Assembly: GCF_011764445.1 (NCBI RefSeq) | Contig: NZ_BLPG01000001.1 | Location: 7,953,001-8,017,000 of the forward strand | Source: Phytohabitans rumicis | Lineage (GTDB): Bacteria > Actinomycetota > Actinomycetes > Mycobacteriales > Micromonosporaceae | DNA: 64,000 nucleotides | Direction: 5' to 3' | Part shown: piece by piece, positions 17,982 through 27,092 of the stretch | Layout of the letters: each line of letters starts with the position of its first letter | How positions within the stretch are numbered: position 1 is the stretch's first letter | Position numbers and translations under genes: made by a program | Notes under the pieces: generated by a model | What the model saw: only the letters and a program-made list of their open reading frames with translations | Database searches by the model: none | Told to the model about the DNA's origin: nothing

Positions 17982-18824
17982 CTACTTGCCGAGGCCCAGC
18001 GTCAGTCCGCTGAGGAGCTGGCGGCGGCCGAGCGCGTACAGGGCGAGGATCGGTAGCGTGGCGAGGACGACGGAGGCGAGTACGGCGGGCACGTTGACGC
18101 CGTACTCGCCCTGGAAGGTCCACAGTGCAAGCGGCATCGTGCGTTGCTCAGGGCTCTGGGTGAGGATCAGCGGCAGCAGGAAGCCGTTCCAAATCGTCAG
18201 TCCATTGTAGATGGACACGGTGACCAGGGCGGGTCTGGTCAACGGAAACGCGAGGTGCCACAGAGTGCCCCACTCGGTCGCGCCGTCCATCCGCATCGAC
18301 TCGAAGAGCTCCCGGGGCACGTCGCGGATGAAGTTGGCCAGAACCAGCACGGACAGCGGGACCGCGAAAGCGATCGACGGCAGGATGATGGCGAGCAGGG
18401 TGTCGTACAGGTGCAGCCGGATGATGATGAGGTAGACCGGGATGATGGTGGCCTGCAAGGGGATCGCCAGTCCCATGAGGAAGAGCACGTTGACCGAGCG
18501 GAGAAACCGGCTGCCGGCCGAGCCGCGGACGACGGCGTACGCGGCCATGAACGAGACCGCGACGGCGGGCACGACGGCGCCGGCGGTGACCACGACGCTG
18601 TTGAGGAAGTAGCGGGCGAAGTCCGACTCGATGACCGATCGGTAGTTCTCCAGCGTCGGATCGGTCGGCGGCGCCAGCGGGTTCTGGGCGTAGTAGGTGC
18701 TCCGCGACTTCAGGCTGGTGATCACGATCCAGTAGATCGGCACCACCCCGATCACCAGCCAGAGCCAGCCGGCCGCGCCACCGAGCACGTTGAAGCGCCA
18801 GCCGGCGGCGGCCCTCGTCGACAC
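17982..18824 (-). CDS. Carbohydrate ABC transporter permease (CUT1, MalG-like)
   Basis: 280 residues, six membrane spans. The EAA loop is near 'LFESMRMDGATEWGTLWHLA'. GTG 18824 is preceded by AAGGGG and by the stop of the partner permease gene two bases upstream. It forms a three-gene transporter operon with the permease and lipoprotein encoded upstream. No enzyme or regulator gene accompanies the operon, so the sugar is unknown. Confidence 0.9.
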   Translation of the reverse strand: MSTRAAAGWRFNVLGGAAGWLWLVIGVVPIYWIVITSLKSRSTYYAQNPLAPPTDPTLENYRSVIESDFARYFLNSVVVTAGAVVPAVAVSFMAAYAVVRGSAGSRFLRSVNVLFLMGLAIPLQATIIPVYLIIIRLHLYDTLLAIILPSIAFAVPLSVLVLANFIRDVPRELFESMRMDGATEWGTLWHLAFPLTRPALVTVSIYNGLTIWNGFLLPLILTQSPEQRTMPLALWTFQGEYGVNVPAVLASVVLATLPILALYALGRRQLLSGLTLGLGK

Positions 18825-18826
18825 TC

Positions 18827-19753
18827 TTACGCCCCTTCCAGTTGGCTCGCACTGGCGTCGCGGCCGCCGAGCCGCTGCAGCAGCAGGGCCAGCGCGAGAC
18901 CGGCGAGGACGAGGATGACCGCGATGGCGCTGGCCGGCCCCATCAGGTTGGCCTGGAAGCCGCGCTTGTACATGTCGAGGGCGAGCACGCGGGTCGCGTC
19001 CCCGGGGCCGCCCTCGGTGAGCACGAAGATCAGGTCGAAGAAGGTCAGCGACCCGACGACCATCAGCGTCGAGGAGGTGATGATCGTGTACTTGAGCTGG
19101 GGGAGCGTGATGCTGAGAAACTGCCTGATCCGGCCGGCCCCGTCGATCTGCGCCGCCTCGTACAGGGTCACCGGGATCTGCCGTACCGCGCCCTGGTAGA
19201 TCAGCGCGTGGAACGGGATGAACTGCCAGGACACCACGAACACCACGACGCCGAGCGCGAGGCCGCTGCGGCCCAGCCAGTCCTGGACCAGGAACGGGAG
19301 CCCCAGCCCGGCGCCGAGGCCGAAGTTGGGGTCCAGCAACGCCTTGTACGTGATGGCGATCGCCGCCGAGCTCAAGAGCAGCGGGATGACGTAGAGCACC
19401 GCGAGGAACTCGCGATAGCGCTGGCGCCCGGCGAGGAACACCCCGATGAGCAGGCTCATCGGCGTCTGGAACGCCCACGACAGCGCCATCACCAGGAACG
19501 TCACCCACAGCGCGTGCGGCAGGCCCGGGTCGGTGAGCACGGTCCGCCAGCTGTCGAGGCCGGCGGGGTGGATCGCGCCGATCCCGTCCCACCGGGTGAA
19601 GCTGAGCGCCAGCACACCCACGAGGGGGACCAGTCCGAAGGCGACGAAGATGGCGAGCGCCGGCAGCGCCATCCACCCGAGTGACCCGCTACGCCCGCCG
19701 GCCGAGCCGGTCGCCGCCCGTACCCGGACGGCGGGCGGAGCGAGCCCACTCAC
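18827..19753 (-). CDS. Carbohydrate ABC transporter permease (CUT1, MalF-like)
   Basis: 308 residues with six spans and the loop 'LYEAAQIDGAGRIRQFLSIT'. GTG 19753 overlaps the stop of the binding-protein gene (GTGA), so it is translationally coupled. An in-frame extension upstream overlaps that gene and looks like shadow coding. Confidence 0.9.
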   Translation of the reverse strand: MSGLAPPAVRVRAATGSAGGRSGSLGWMALPALAIFVAFGLVPLVGVLALSFTRWDGIGAIHPAGLDSWRTVLTDPGLPHALWVTFLVMALSWAFQTPMSLLIGVFLAGRQRYREFLAVLYVIPLLLSSAAIAITYKALLDPNFGLGAGLGLPFLVQDWLGRSGLALGVVVFVVSWQFIPFHALIYQGAVRQIPVTLYEAAQIDGAGRIRQFLSITLPQLKYTIITSSTLMVVGSLTFFDLIFVLTEGGPGDATRVLALDMYKRGFQANLMGPASAIAVILVLAGLALALLLQRLGGRDASASQLEGA

Positions 19754-21075
19754 TGGCCGATTACCTGGTTCATGTTGTCCACGTACTGCTGCGGTGTGAT
19801 CGACAGTTGGAAGAGCTTGGCGATGTTGTCCAGCAGCTTCTCCGCCGCCGTCGGGCTCAGCGCCTGGTCCCAGGACTGCGCGAAGACCTTCGCGTTGCTC
19901 GCCGTGTCGTAGACGAACTTGAGGAAGGCGGGGTCCTTGGAGCTGGCTATCTTGCTTTCGCTGCCCTTGACGATCGGCACGCCACCGGTGTCGAGCCACT
20001 CGGCGCTCTCCTCGTCGGTGAGCACGCCGGTGGTGAAGAACTTCTTGGCGGTCTCCTTCTGCTCCGCGCTGGACTTGGTGGAGATCGCCAGATATTGCGC
20101 GGGGTTGCCGACCGTGTTGCTGGGGTCGCCCTTGCCGCCGTCGACCGGCGGGAAGTTCATGTACCCGAGGTTGCCGCCGGAGACGAAGTTGCCACCCTCC
20201 TCGGCCATCTGCCCGTACGTCCAGGTGCCGTGCACCATCATGGCGGCCTTGCCGGTGAAGAGCAGTGCCTGGTCGGCGTTGGCGTCGGCGACGACAGAGG
20301 AGAAGCCCTTGACGAAGCCGTCGGCCCTGACCAGTTCCTGCACCTTGCCGAGCGCATCCAGGGCGGCCGGGTGGGACCAGGCGTCCTTCTGGCCGTCGAA
20401 GACCGCCTGGAACACCTCGGGGCCGCCGATCCGGTCGAAGAGGAACTCCAGCCACATCATGTTCGTCCACCGCGACTGCCCGGCGAGCGAGAACGGCGCG
20501 ATGCCCTTGGCGTTGAACTTGGGCACCAGGTCCATGATGTCGCCCCACGACTGCGGCGGTTCGGCCCCGATCTTGTCGAACGCCCGCTTGTCGTAGAACA
20601 GCACGATCGGCTCGACCGTCTCGCACGGCATCGCGTAGATCTTGCCGTTGACCGTCGCGGCGCCGAACGACGAGGGGAACAGCCGGTCCTTGACCGCGGC
20701 GTTCTGGGCGAACCAGTCGGTCAGGTCGTCGACCTGGCCGGCCTCCACCCAACTCTTCAGCCCGCCGCCGCCCCAGCCCCAGATGATGGTCGGCGCCTGG
20801 CCCGCGCCGAGCGCGGTCCGGATCTTTGTCTTGTACGCGTCGTTCTCGAACGCGGTCGGCTTGATCTGGTTGTCGGGGTTCGCCTTGTTGAAGCGGCTGA
20901 CGGCGTTTTTCCGGATGACCTCGCCGGGTGCGGCGGTGAGGAACCAGTAGCTGGCCTCCGCACCGCCTCCACCCTGGCTCGGGCCTGAGCTGCCGCAAGA
21001 GGCGAGTGCCACCCCCGCGCCGGCGCCAGCCGCAAGGTTGAGGAAGTTCCGCCGGGACATCGAACCGTGTGCCAC
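19750..21075 (-). CDS. Sugar ABC transporter substrate-binding lipoprotein
   Basis: 441 residues. The signal has twin arginines ('SRRNFLNLAAGAGAG') and the lipobox LASC, indicating a Tat-exported lipoprotein. The SBP family 1 body includes 'WGWGGGGLKSWVEAG' and 'AAMMVHGTWTYGQMAEEGG'. GTG 21075 is favoured by GGAGG at 5-6 bases; ATG 21060 is an alternative. An imperfect palindrome-like CCGGAAAACTTACGGA at 21108-21123 lies upstream and partly resembles the GAAANTTTC-type site at 26144. Confidence 0.88.
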   Translation of the reverse strand: MAHGSMSRRNFLNLAAGAGAGVALASCGSSGPSQGGGGAEASYWFLTAAPGEVIRKNAVSRFNKANPDNQIKPTAFENDAYKTKIRTALGAGQAPTIIWGWGGGGLKSWVEAGQVDDLTDWFAQNAAVKDRLFPSSFGAATVNGKIYAMPCETVEPIVLFYDKRAFDKIGAEPPQSWGDIMDLVPKFNAKGIAPFSLAGQSRWTNMMWLEFLFDRIGGPEVFQAVFDGQKDAWSHPAALDALGKVQELVRADGFVKGFSSVVADANADQALLFTGKAAMMVHGTWTYGQMAEEGGNFVSGGNLGYMNFPPVDGGKGDPSNTVGNPAQYLAISTKSSAEQKETAKKFFTTGVLTDEESAEWLDTGGVPIVKGSESKIASSKDPAFLKFVYDTASNAKVFAQSWDQALSPTAAEKLLDNIAKLFQLSITPQQYVDNMNQVIGQ

Positions 21076-21160
21076 GCTGACCTCCGGTGGTCGTATGCGG
21101 GCTAGTACCGGAAAACTTACGGAGATATTCAAGCCAACGTATGTACCCGAACCGGACGTG

Positions 21161-22624
21161 TCAACCGGCGTGCACGAGTACGTTCTCGTCGTCCGTCCGC
21201 TCGGCGGGGGTGCGCTTGGGCTGGCGGAGCACGGTGAAGGCCACGATGAAGGCGGCGACGAGGAGCCCGGTGCCGACCGCGAAGGCCAGGTGGTAGCCGC
21301 CGGTCAGCGCGGCCGGCTGGCTCTGGCCGTCGGCGAGCAGCGTCCCGGTGCGGGAGGCCGCCAGCGTGGACAGGACGGCGACGCCGGTGGCCATGCCGAT
21401 CTGCTGGGTGGTGTTGAAGAGCCCGGAGGCGAGCCCGGCGTCGTCCGCCCCCGCGCCGGACATGCCGAGCGTGGTCAGGGCCGGCAGGGCCAGCCCGAAC
21501 CCCGCGGCGAGCAGCATCACCGGGAGCAGGTCGGTCACGTAGTTCGCGTGCACGGGTACGCGGGTCAGCAGCCCGAGCATGCCGATCAGCAGGACCAGCC
21601 CGCTCAGCAGGACGGTGCGCTCGCCGAAGCGGGCGTTGAGCCGGGCGGCGACGCCCAGTGACACGGCGCCGACGATCGCGGCCGCCGGCAGCATCGCCAG
21701 GCCGGTCTCGGCGGCGCCGTACCCGAGCACCTTCTGCAGGTAGAGCGCGACGAGGACCTGGAAGGAGAACAGCGCGGCGACCATCAGGATCTGGACCAGG
21801 TTGGCCCCGGAGACGCTGCGGGAGCGGAAGATCCGCAGCGGCATGAGCGGGTTGCGGGCGGTGGCCTGGCGGACGAAGAACCCGGCGATCAGGACGGCGG
21901 AAAGGGCGCCCAGGCCGAGCGTGGCGGCGGAGGTCCAGCCGAGTTCCTCGATCTTGACGACGGTGTAGATGCCCGTCATGAGCCCGGCGGTGACCAGGAA
22001 CGCCCCGGCGGCGTCGGCGCCGGCGGCGAGCCCGAGCCCACGGTCCATGGGTAGGACGGGGATGGCGACGGCGATCGCGGCGAGCCCGATCGGCAGGTTG
22101 ATCAGGAAGATCCAGTGCCAGTTGAGCGCGTCGGTGAGGACGCCGCCGAGCACCTGACCGATCGAGGCGCCGGCGGCACCGGTGAAGCTGAAGACGGCGA
22201 TCGCCTTGGCGCGTTCCCGGGGTTCGGTGAAGAGCGTGACCAGGATGCCCAGGCTGACCGCGGCGGCCATCGCGCTGCCGAGGCCCTGCAGGAAGCGGGC
22301 GGCGATCAGCAAGGCCGGGGAGGTCGCCGCGCCGGCCAGCAGCGAGGCCAGGGTGAAAAGCGCGGTGCCGGCCACGAACATGCGCTTGCGGCCGATCAGG
22401 TCGCCGACCCGTCCGGCCAGCAGCAGCAGGCTGCCGAACGCGATCAGATACGCGTTGACGACCCAGCTGAGGCCGGCGGGGGAGAAGCCCAGGTCGTTCT
22501 GGATCGCGGGCATCGCCACGGTGACGATGCTGCCGTCGAGGATGGTCATCAACAGCCCGGTCGCGATCACCGCGAGGGCGAGCCAGCGTGACCGGGCCGG
22601 GGACGTGACCGAGGGGGTCGACAT
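21161..22624 (-). CDS. DHA2-family multidrug exporter (MFS)
   Basis: 487 residues with about 14 spans, including 'TILDGSIVTVAMPAIQNDLG' in span 1 and 'LNWHWIFLINLPIGLAA' near span 6. Start ATG 22624 with AGGAGG upstream. It is downstream of a MarR-family gene on the same strand (74-base gap with a palindrome and a promoter-like sequence), so MarR-controlled drug efflux is the likely arrangement. Confidence 0.85.
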   Translation of the reverse strand: MSTPSVTSPARSRWLALAVIATGLLMTILDGSIVTVAMPAIQNDLGFSPAGLSWVVNAYLIAFGSLLLLAGRVGDLIGRKRMFVAGTALFTLASLLAGAATSPALLIAARFLQGLGSAMAAAVSLGILVTLFTEPRERAKAIAVFSFTGAAGASIGQVLGGVLTDALNWHWIFLINLPIGLAAIAVAIPVLPMDRGLGLAAGADAAGAFLVTAGLMTGIYTVVKIEELGWTSAATLGLGALSAVLIAGFFVRQATARNPLMPLRIFRSRSVSGANLVQILMVAALFSFQVLVALYLQKVLGYGAAETGLAMLPAAAIVGAVSLGVAARLNARFGERTVLLSGLVLLIGMLGLLTRVPVHANYVTDLLPVMLLAAGFGLALPALTTLGMSGAGADDAGLASGLFNTTQQIGMATGVAVLSTLAASRTGTLLADGQSQPAALTGGYHLAFAVGTGLLVAAFIVAFTVLRQPKRTPAERTDDENVLVHAG

Positions 22625-22678
22625 GTGGTCCTCCTGTTGAGCGTGCCTACAGGAGAGACCGTAGTGGATAGTTCCGTT

Positions 22679-22691
22679 AGAGACAATCTCT
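22679..22691. promoter_or_regulatory. Candidate MarR operator and promoter
   Basis: AGAGA / CAA / TCTCT is a perfect 5-3-5 inverted repeat between the MarR and exporter genes. On the minus strand it partly overlaps TTGTCT, which is followed after 17 bases by TACGGT, a possible -35/-10 pair for the exporter gene. Confidence 0.4.
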
Positions 22692-22698
22692 TTGTGAT

Positions 22699-23187
22699 CT
22701 AGTTTCCGCGCTGGCGGGCTCGCCGGACCGGCTGGGCGTGCTCCACCGGCTCGGCCAGGTGCCCGGTGACCAGGCGATTCATGGCCCGGAGGAACACCGC
22801 CCGCTCGTTCGCGGGAAGCGCCGCCAGCGCCTCCTCGTGTACCTGGTCGACGATCTGCTGGCTCCGCGCCGCCACGCGCGCGCCCTCCTCGGTGACCGCG
22901 ATGATCCGGGCGCGGCGGTCGGTGCTGGAGGGGCGGCGCTCGGCCAGCCCGGCCTCTTCGAGGGCGTCGACCGTCACCACCATCGTGGTCTTGTCCATGT
23001 CGCCGATCTCGGCGAGCTGGATCTGGGTCCGCTCCTCTTCCAGCGCGTGGACGAGCACGCAGTGCATGCGGGCGGTGAGGCCGATCTCGGCGAGCGCCGC
23101 CGCCATCCGGGTCCGCAGCACATGGCTGGTGCGGTCCAGCAGGAACGACAGGTCCGGTTCGGTGCGGGTGGGTGCCATGGCGGTCAT
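22699..23187 (-). CDS. MarR-family transcriptional regulator
   Basis: 162 residues from ATG 23187; ATGs at 23199 and 23178 are alternatives. The winged helix includes 'QLAEIGDMDKTTMVVTVDAL' and the wing 'ERRPSSTDRRARIIAVTEEG'. It is upstream of and codirectional with a DHA2 exporter gene, matching the common MarR-exporter pair that responds to phenolics or antibiotics. Confidence 0.85.
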   Translation of the reverse strand: MTAMAPTRTEPDLSFLLDRTSHVLRTRMAAALAEIGLTARMHCVLVHALEEERTQIQLAEIGDMDKTTMVVTVDALEEAGLAERRPSSTDRRARIIAVTEEGARVAARSQQIVDQVHEEALAALPANERAVFLRAMNRLVTGHLAEPVEHAQPVRRARQRGN

Positions 23188-23221
23188 GCCTGCTAGCATA
23201 CCGACTTTGTTCCGTCGCAGA

Positions 23222-23593
23222 TTATCCGACAGAAGACCACTGGCTGGTGGGTGCCGGGACGGCGGGCGGTGCCCCGCCAAGCACCGCGCCGACGAGCAGC
23301 CCGATGCCCACGGTCTCCAGCACCGACAGCGCCGCGCTCCCGCCCCAGACGACCGCGCCGTAGTCGGAGACCCCCAGGTCGCTGTTGATCAGGATCTGTG
23401 GCAGCGCGATCGACCAGACAACGCCGGCGACGGAGCCGAGCAGCAGGACGCCGAGCCCGCTGAAGGCGAGCGCGACGGACCGCCCAGCCAGCCGGGACCG
23501 CCGGATCGCGAGGAACACCGTTCCCACGATCAGGACAGCGAGGAAGGGCAGCTGGGCGATGGTCAGCCCGACGAGTAAGCCGTATTCGCGCAC
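23222..23593 (-). CDS. Small three-span membrane protein
   Basis: 123 residues from GTG 23593. Predicted spans are about 3-27, 37-62 and 80-104 ('SVALAFSGLGVLLLGSVAGV' in span 2). I recognise no family. Upstream in-frame sequence belongs to the repeat at 23632, so the GTG is preferred. Confidence 0.5.
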   Translation of the reverse strand: MREYGLLVGLTIAQLPFLAVLIVGTVFLAIRRSRLAGRSVALAFSGLGVLLLGSVAGVVWSIALPQILINSDLGVSDYGAVVWGGSAALSVLETVGIGLLVGAVLGGAPPAVPAPTSQWSSVG

Positions 23594-23631
23594 GGGACGA
23601 CCATAGTGACGCCGATCAAGACCCCTAGACG

Positions 23632-23896
23632 CTAGGTTCAGGTTCAGGATCGAGTTCTGAGCTACCGCGACGTCCGTCGCGCTCCAGACCGTCGCTCCCG
23701 CGGCCTCACCCTGCGCGCTCCACAATCGACAGACCCCGGCGGGCGGTGCGCGCGTCGCGGGAACGCATAGATCTTGGTGACTTGTTGTTGCTGGGGCGAC
23801 AATAATTCACCAAGATCTATGCATGCTGACGTACAAATGCGGCATATCGGCCGATACCCACCGACCGGCCTCACCCTCACCGAGAGACGTCTCTAG
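23632..23896. repeat. CTAG-bounded intergenic repeat, copy 2, with internal hairpin
   Basis: About 265 bases from CTAGGTTCAGG to GAGACGTCTCTAG. The core at 23659-23717 matches the 16604 copy. Its right end mirrors, in inverse orientation, the CTAGAGACGTCTC end seen at 16562. Between core and end lies a perfect 16-bp inverted repeat (23765-23780 and 23807-23822, GCATAGATCTTGGTGA) with a 26-base loop. The right CTAG supplies the stop codon of the next gene. No protein is supported here. Confidence 0.65.
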
Positions 23897-24276
23897 AAGA
23901 ATGGCCACGACACCGCCGCCACCGCCGCTTCCTGTTGCTGCTTTTCCGTACACGCCTTTTGCGCCTCCGGCGTCGGCAGCGCGGTGCAGTCCGGCAGATA
24001 GATGTCGATTTCCTTGACGCGCGTGGCGATGGTGCTCCACGTGCGCTCCGCGAGCGTGTCGTCCGGATCGCTGGCGCACACGGGTACGGTGCCGGCGATC
24101 AGCGTCGCTGCCACGGCGAGCCAGCTATCTCGTCTTCTCGCCTTGGCCCCGATGATCGCGGCTCGCTCCATCGCCGCTGCCTTGATCAGGGCTTCCTTCT
24201 CGGTGGCCTCGGCCAGTATTCGCGCGGCGGCAATTTCGGGAGAGGGACGCCTCGCTCGCTTCTTCCGCGAAGACAC
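23893..24276 (-). CDS. Hypothetical protein with N-terminal coiled coil
   Basis: 127 residues from GTG 24276 (TTG 24294 is an alternative). A basic, Ala/Glu-rich helical N-terminus (about 1-55) could form a coiled coil, and a hydrophobic segment follows ('SWLAVAATLIAGTVPVCA'). The C-terminus has two Cys ('LPDCTAL', 'KACTEKQQQ'). The stop codon lies in the CTAG end of the adjacent repeat. I recognise no family. Confidence 0.45.
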   Translation of the reverse strand: MSSRKKRARRPSPEIAAARILAEATEKEALIKAAAMERAAIIGAKARRRDSWLAVAATLIAGTVPVCASDPDDTLAERTWSTIATRVKEIDIYLPDCTALPTPEAQKACTEKQQQEAAVAAVSWPFF

Positions 24277-24369
24277 GCCTAGATGCTCGCACAACCCCGC
24301 AACATCGGGTTTGTCGGCAGGCCGAGTCCGGTGTGGAGGGTTGTCGCCGCCACACCGGACCGTGAGTAC

Positions 24370-26037
24370 CTAGCGGGCGGTGCAGGTGGGTGTCATGCCC
24401 GTGCCGGTACCGGCGCCCTGGAAGCCGAACTCGGTCGACTGGCCAGCGGCGACGGAGCCGTTGTAGGCGACGTTCGTGAACTGGACCGCCCCGGTGTTTC
24501 CGCTGCGGTTGGCGTTCCAGGCGTTGGTGACGCTGGCGCCCGACGGCAGGGTGAGGGAGACCGTCCAGCCGGTGATCGGCGACGAGCCGGCGGTGACCCG
24601 CACCGTGGCGACGAAGCCGCCGGTCCACTGGTTGAGCGACACCGTCGCCGAGCAGCCGGCGCCGGTCGGCGGAGTGGTCGGCGGCGTCGTCGGTGGGGTG
24701 GTCGGAGGTGTGGTGGGCGGCGTGGTCGGAGGCGTCGTCGGGGGTGTGGTGGGCGGCGTGGTCGGGCCGTCGGCGAGGGTCGGCGTCTGCCAGTCCCGCC
24801 ACTCGGCCAGGTTGCCGAGCTTCCTGCTCGAGATCCTCATCGCGCCGGTGACGCTGCCGGTGTTCAGGAGGAACTTCTGGATGTACTGCTGCAGCGGCGT
24901 CCGCCATTCGGGCCGGACCGCGCAGTGGTTGCCGTCCGCGATGTCGGACCAGTAGGTGATGTTGTCACCCGCGCCGAGCGCCTTGTACACCTCGGCGCCG
25001 GCCAACGCCGCCACGCTTCCGGACCGGGCGGCCAGCCAGTCGATGTGCGGATTCTCCATGATGAACAGTCCGCGCGGCGCCACCATGGCCACAGCGGAGT
25101 GGGTGTCCACCGGCAGCGTGGTCGGGTTGCCCGTGAACGCGCTGAACGCGTCACCCAGCCACGGCTGCTCCCCGTACGCGCTGCTCAGGGGCTGGGAGCC
25201 GGACTCGCCGGGGATCCCGCGGAAGATGGGCGCACCGCCACTGCCCGACTCGATCGGCATGGTCAACGCCACCCGCTGGTCGAACACGCCGGCGACGAAG
25301 GCGCCCTTGCCGTATCGGGAGCAGCCGGTGACGCCGGTCGCGTCGGCGCGCAGGACGTTGCCGCCCGACTGCTCGATCACGTCGATGATCCGGCTCACGC
25401 CCCAGGCCCAGGCCATCAGCAGGCCGGTACTGCTGGTGTTGCCGTAGATGGTGTAGAACGCGCCCTGCTTGTTGTTGCGCGCCGTCCCCTCGCGCCCCAC
25501 CGTGAAGGGGTCGTAGCTGATCACGGCGGCGCCGGCGGCGCGGATCGTCGCGGTGTCGGCGCCGAAGCCACCGTAGACGACGACCGCCGGGAACGGGCCG
25601 GTGCCGGTCGGCAGCTGTACGCCCGCGGAGAAGCTGGCGGTCCTGCCGTTCTGCGACACGTTCACCGTGATGTTGCTGCCGGAGACCGTGCCGGTGACGC
25701 TCGCCGGCTTGGCGGGCTTGTCGCCGTAGACGTACCGCTCGGCCATCTCCCGAATCTGCGCCCGCTGGCAGCGCCAGTCGGCCTTGGTGGCGATGCGCGA
25801 GCCGTCCGCCCGCCGGAACGGGTCGGGGAGCCTGGAGTTGGCGGTCAGCGATCCCGGGAGGGTGACCGCGCAGTCGGCGCCCTCGTCTTCGACCGCCGCG
25901 GCGAGCGCGAGGGTGCCGGCGGCTGCCACGGCGGTGGTGGTTCTCGCCGCGGTGACCGCTCCGGCGGCCGCGAGTGCCGCTATCGCCAGCGCGACGATCA
26001 TGGAACGGACCTGAGAGCGGCCCGAGCTGATGATCAC
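24370..26037 (-). CDS. CE15 glucuronoyl esterase with C-terminal CBM2
   Basis: 555 residues, secreted. It cleaves ester bonds between 4-O-methyl-glucuronic acid of xylan and lignin alcohols. An Arg-containing N-terminal hydrophobic signal (about 12-45) leads to the catalytic domain (about 55-440) with the CE15 signature 'VTGCSRYGKGA' (Ser240), Glu263 in 'PIESGSGG' and His371 in 'DGNHCAV'. A run of about nine Pro-Pro-Thr-Thr units links to a CBM2 (about 465-555, 'VSLNQWTGGFVATVRV'). GTG 26037 has AAGGAG upstream. A palindrome like those of xylanase genes lies at 26144. Confidence 0.88.
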   Translation of the reverse strand: MIISSGRSQVRSMIVALAIAALAAAGAVTAARTTTAVAAAGTLALAAAVEDEGADCAVTLPGSLTANSRLPDPFRRADGSRIATKADWRCQRAQIREMAERYVYGDKPAKPASVTGTVSGSNITVNVSQNGRTASFSAGVQLPTGTGPFPAVVVYGGFGADTATIRAAGAAVISYDPFTVGREGTARNNKQGAFYTIYGNTSSTGLLMAWAWGVSRIIDVIEQSGGNVLRADATGVTGCSRYGKGAFVAGVFDQRVALTMPIESGSGGAPIFRGIPGESGSQPLSSAYGEQPWLGDAFSAFTGNPTTLPVDTHSAVAMVAPRGLFIMENPHIDWLAARSGSVAALAGAEVYKALGAGDNITYWSDIADGNHCAVRPEWRTPLQQYIQKFLLNTGSVTGAMRISSRKLGNLAEWRDWQTPTLADGPTTPPTTPPTTPPTTPPTTPPTTPPTTPPTTPPTGAGCSATVSLNQWTGGFVATVRVTAGSSPITGWTVSLTLPSGASVTNAWNANRSGNTGAVQFTNVAYNGSVAAGQSTEFGFQGAGTGTGMTPTCTAR

Positions 26038-26143
26038 TGGGGCTCCTTCCGGGGATGATGAAGGGAGGACGTCAATCGACGATCGCAAATATCGACTATG
26101 ACAAGTGTCGGACAAGATCTTGCGGGGTGTCAACGACGAGTCC

Positions 26144-26156
26144 CGGAAACTTTCCG
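26144..26156. promoter_or_regulatory. Xylanase-type operator palindrome
   Basis: CGGAAA / C / TTTCCG, a 6-1-6 inverted repeat about 107 bases upstream of the CE15 gene; an overlapping ACTTTC/C/GAAAGT palindrome follows (26149-26161). It resembles the CGAAACTTTCG element described upstream of Streptomyces xylanase genes. Regulation by a LacI-type xylan repressor is an inference. Confidence 0.5.
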
Positions 26157-26183
26157 AAAGTGAATACCGACTAGACTTCCCTG

Positions 26184-27092
26184 ATGCCCGTGCCGAGACA
26201 GCGATCCGCGGAACCGGCGGCGTCGCGCTTGTCGCGGGTGGCCGCCCGGTGCGCGCGGATCGTGGAATCGCGCCCCTTCGACGCGGTCATCGTCATCATC
26301 ATCGGCGCCAACGCGGTCGTCCTGGGCCTGGAGACCTACGAGCACCTCGGGGCGGCTACGCCGTTGCTGCGCGGACTGGAGTGGTCGTTCCGAGCCGTCT
26401 TCGTGGCCGAGATCGCGGTGCGCATCCTCGCCTACGGGCGCCGGCCCCAGGACTTCTTCCGGCACGGCTGGAACGTCTTCGACTTCATCGTCATCGCCGC
26501 CGCGTTCATCCCCGGCCTGCACGGCGAGTCACCCATCCTGCGCATCGTGCGGATCGCCCGCGTACTGCGGCTGGTGCGCTTCTCACCCGGCCTGCGCACC
26601 ATCGTGGCCGCGCTGTGGCGCAGCCTGCCCGGCGTCGGCGGCTTCCTCGCCCTCGCGATGGTCACCCTCTACGTGTACGGCATGGCCGGCTGGCTCATCT
26701 TCGAGGAGACCTACCCGGAGCAGTACGGCACCATCGGCCGCGCCGTGCTGACCCTCTTCGTGCTGCTGTCGTTGGAGAACCTGCCCGAACTGATCGAACA
26801 GGGCATGGCACTGTCGCCATGGACCCTCGTCTACTACGTCAGCTACGTACTGATCACCGCCAACCTGTTGCTCAACATCCTCATCGCCGTCATCGTCAAC
26901 TCGATGGAGGAGGCCCGCCGCCTGGAGATGACCGAGCGGATGGCCTCCGATGAGGACGGCGACGGCGTACCCGATGAGCTGGACCGGATCGCGATCAGCC
27001 AGCGCCTCGACGACCTGCGCACGGTCGTCGCCGAACTCGAACGCGAGCTGCGCATCAACCGCGACGTCACCGAACGCTCCAGGGACGACTAG
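26184..27092 (+). CDS. Voltage-gated ion channel (bacterial Nav-type, one domain)
   Basis: 302 residues with six spans between about 30 and 235. The S4 voltage sensor is 'ILRIVRIARVLRLVRF' with regularly spaced Arg. The pore loop is 'FVLLSLENLPELIEQG', unlike the usual TLESW filter of NaChBac-type channels but keeping the Leu-Glu pair. After S6, 'SDEDGDGVPDELD' looks like a calcium-binding DxDxDG loop, followed by a coiled coil (about 270-300) expected to tetramerise the channel. ATG 26184. The stop abuts a CTAG repeat end. Confidence 0.8.
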   Translation: MPVPRQRSAEPAASRLSRVAARCARIVESRPFDAVIVIIIGANAVVLGLETYEHLGAATPLLRGLEWSFRAVFVAEIAVRILAYGRRPQDFFRHGWNVFDFIVIAAAFIPGLHGESPILRIVRIARVLRLVRFSPGLRTIVAALWRSLPGVGGFLALAMVTLYVYGMAGWLIFEETYPEQYGTIGRAVLTLFVLLSLENLPELIEQGMALSPWTLVYYVSYVLITANLLLNILIAVIVNSMEEARRLEMTERMASDEDGDGVPDELDRIAISQRLDDLRTVVAELERELRINRDVTERSRDD

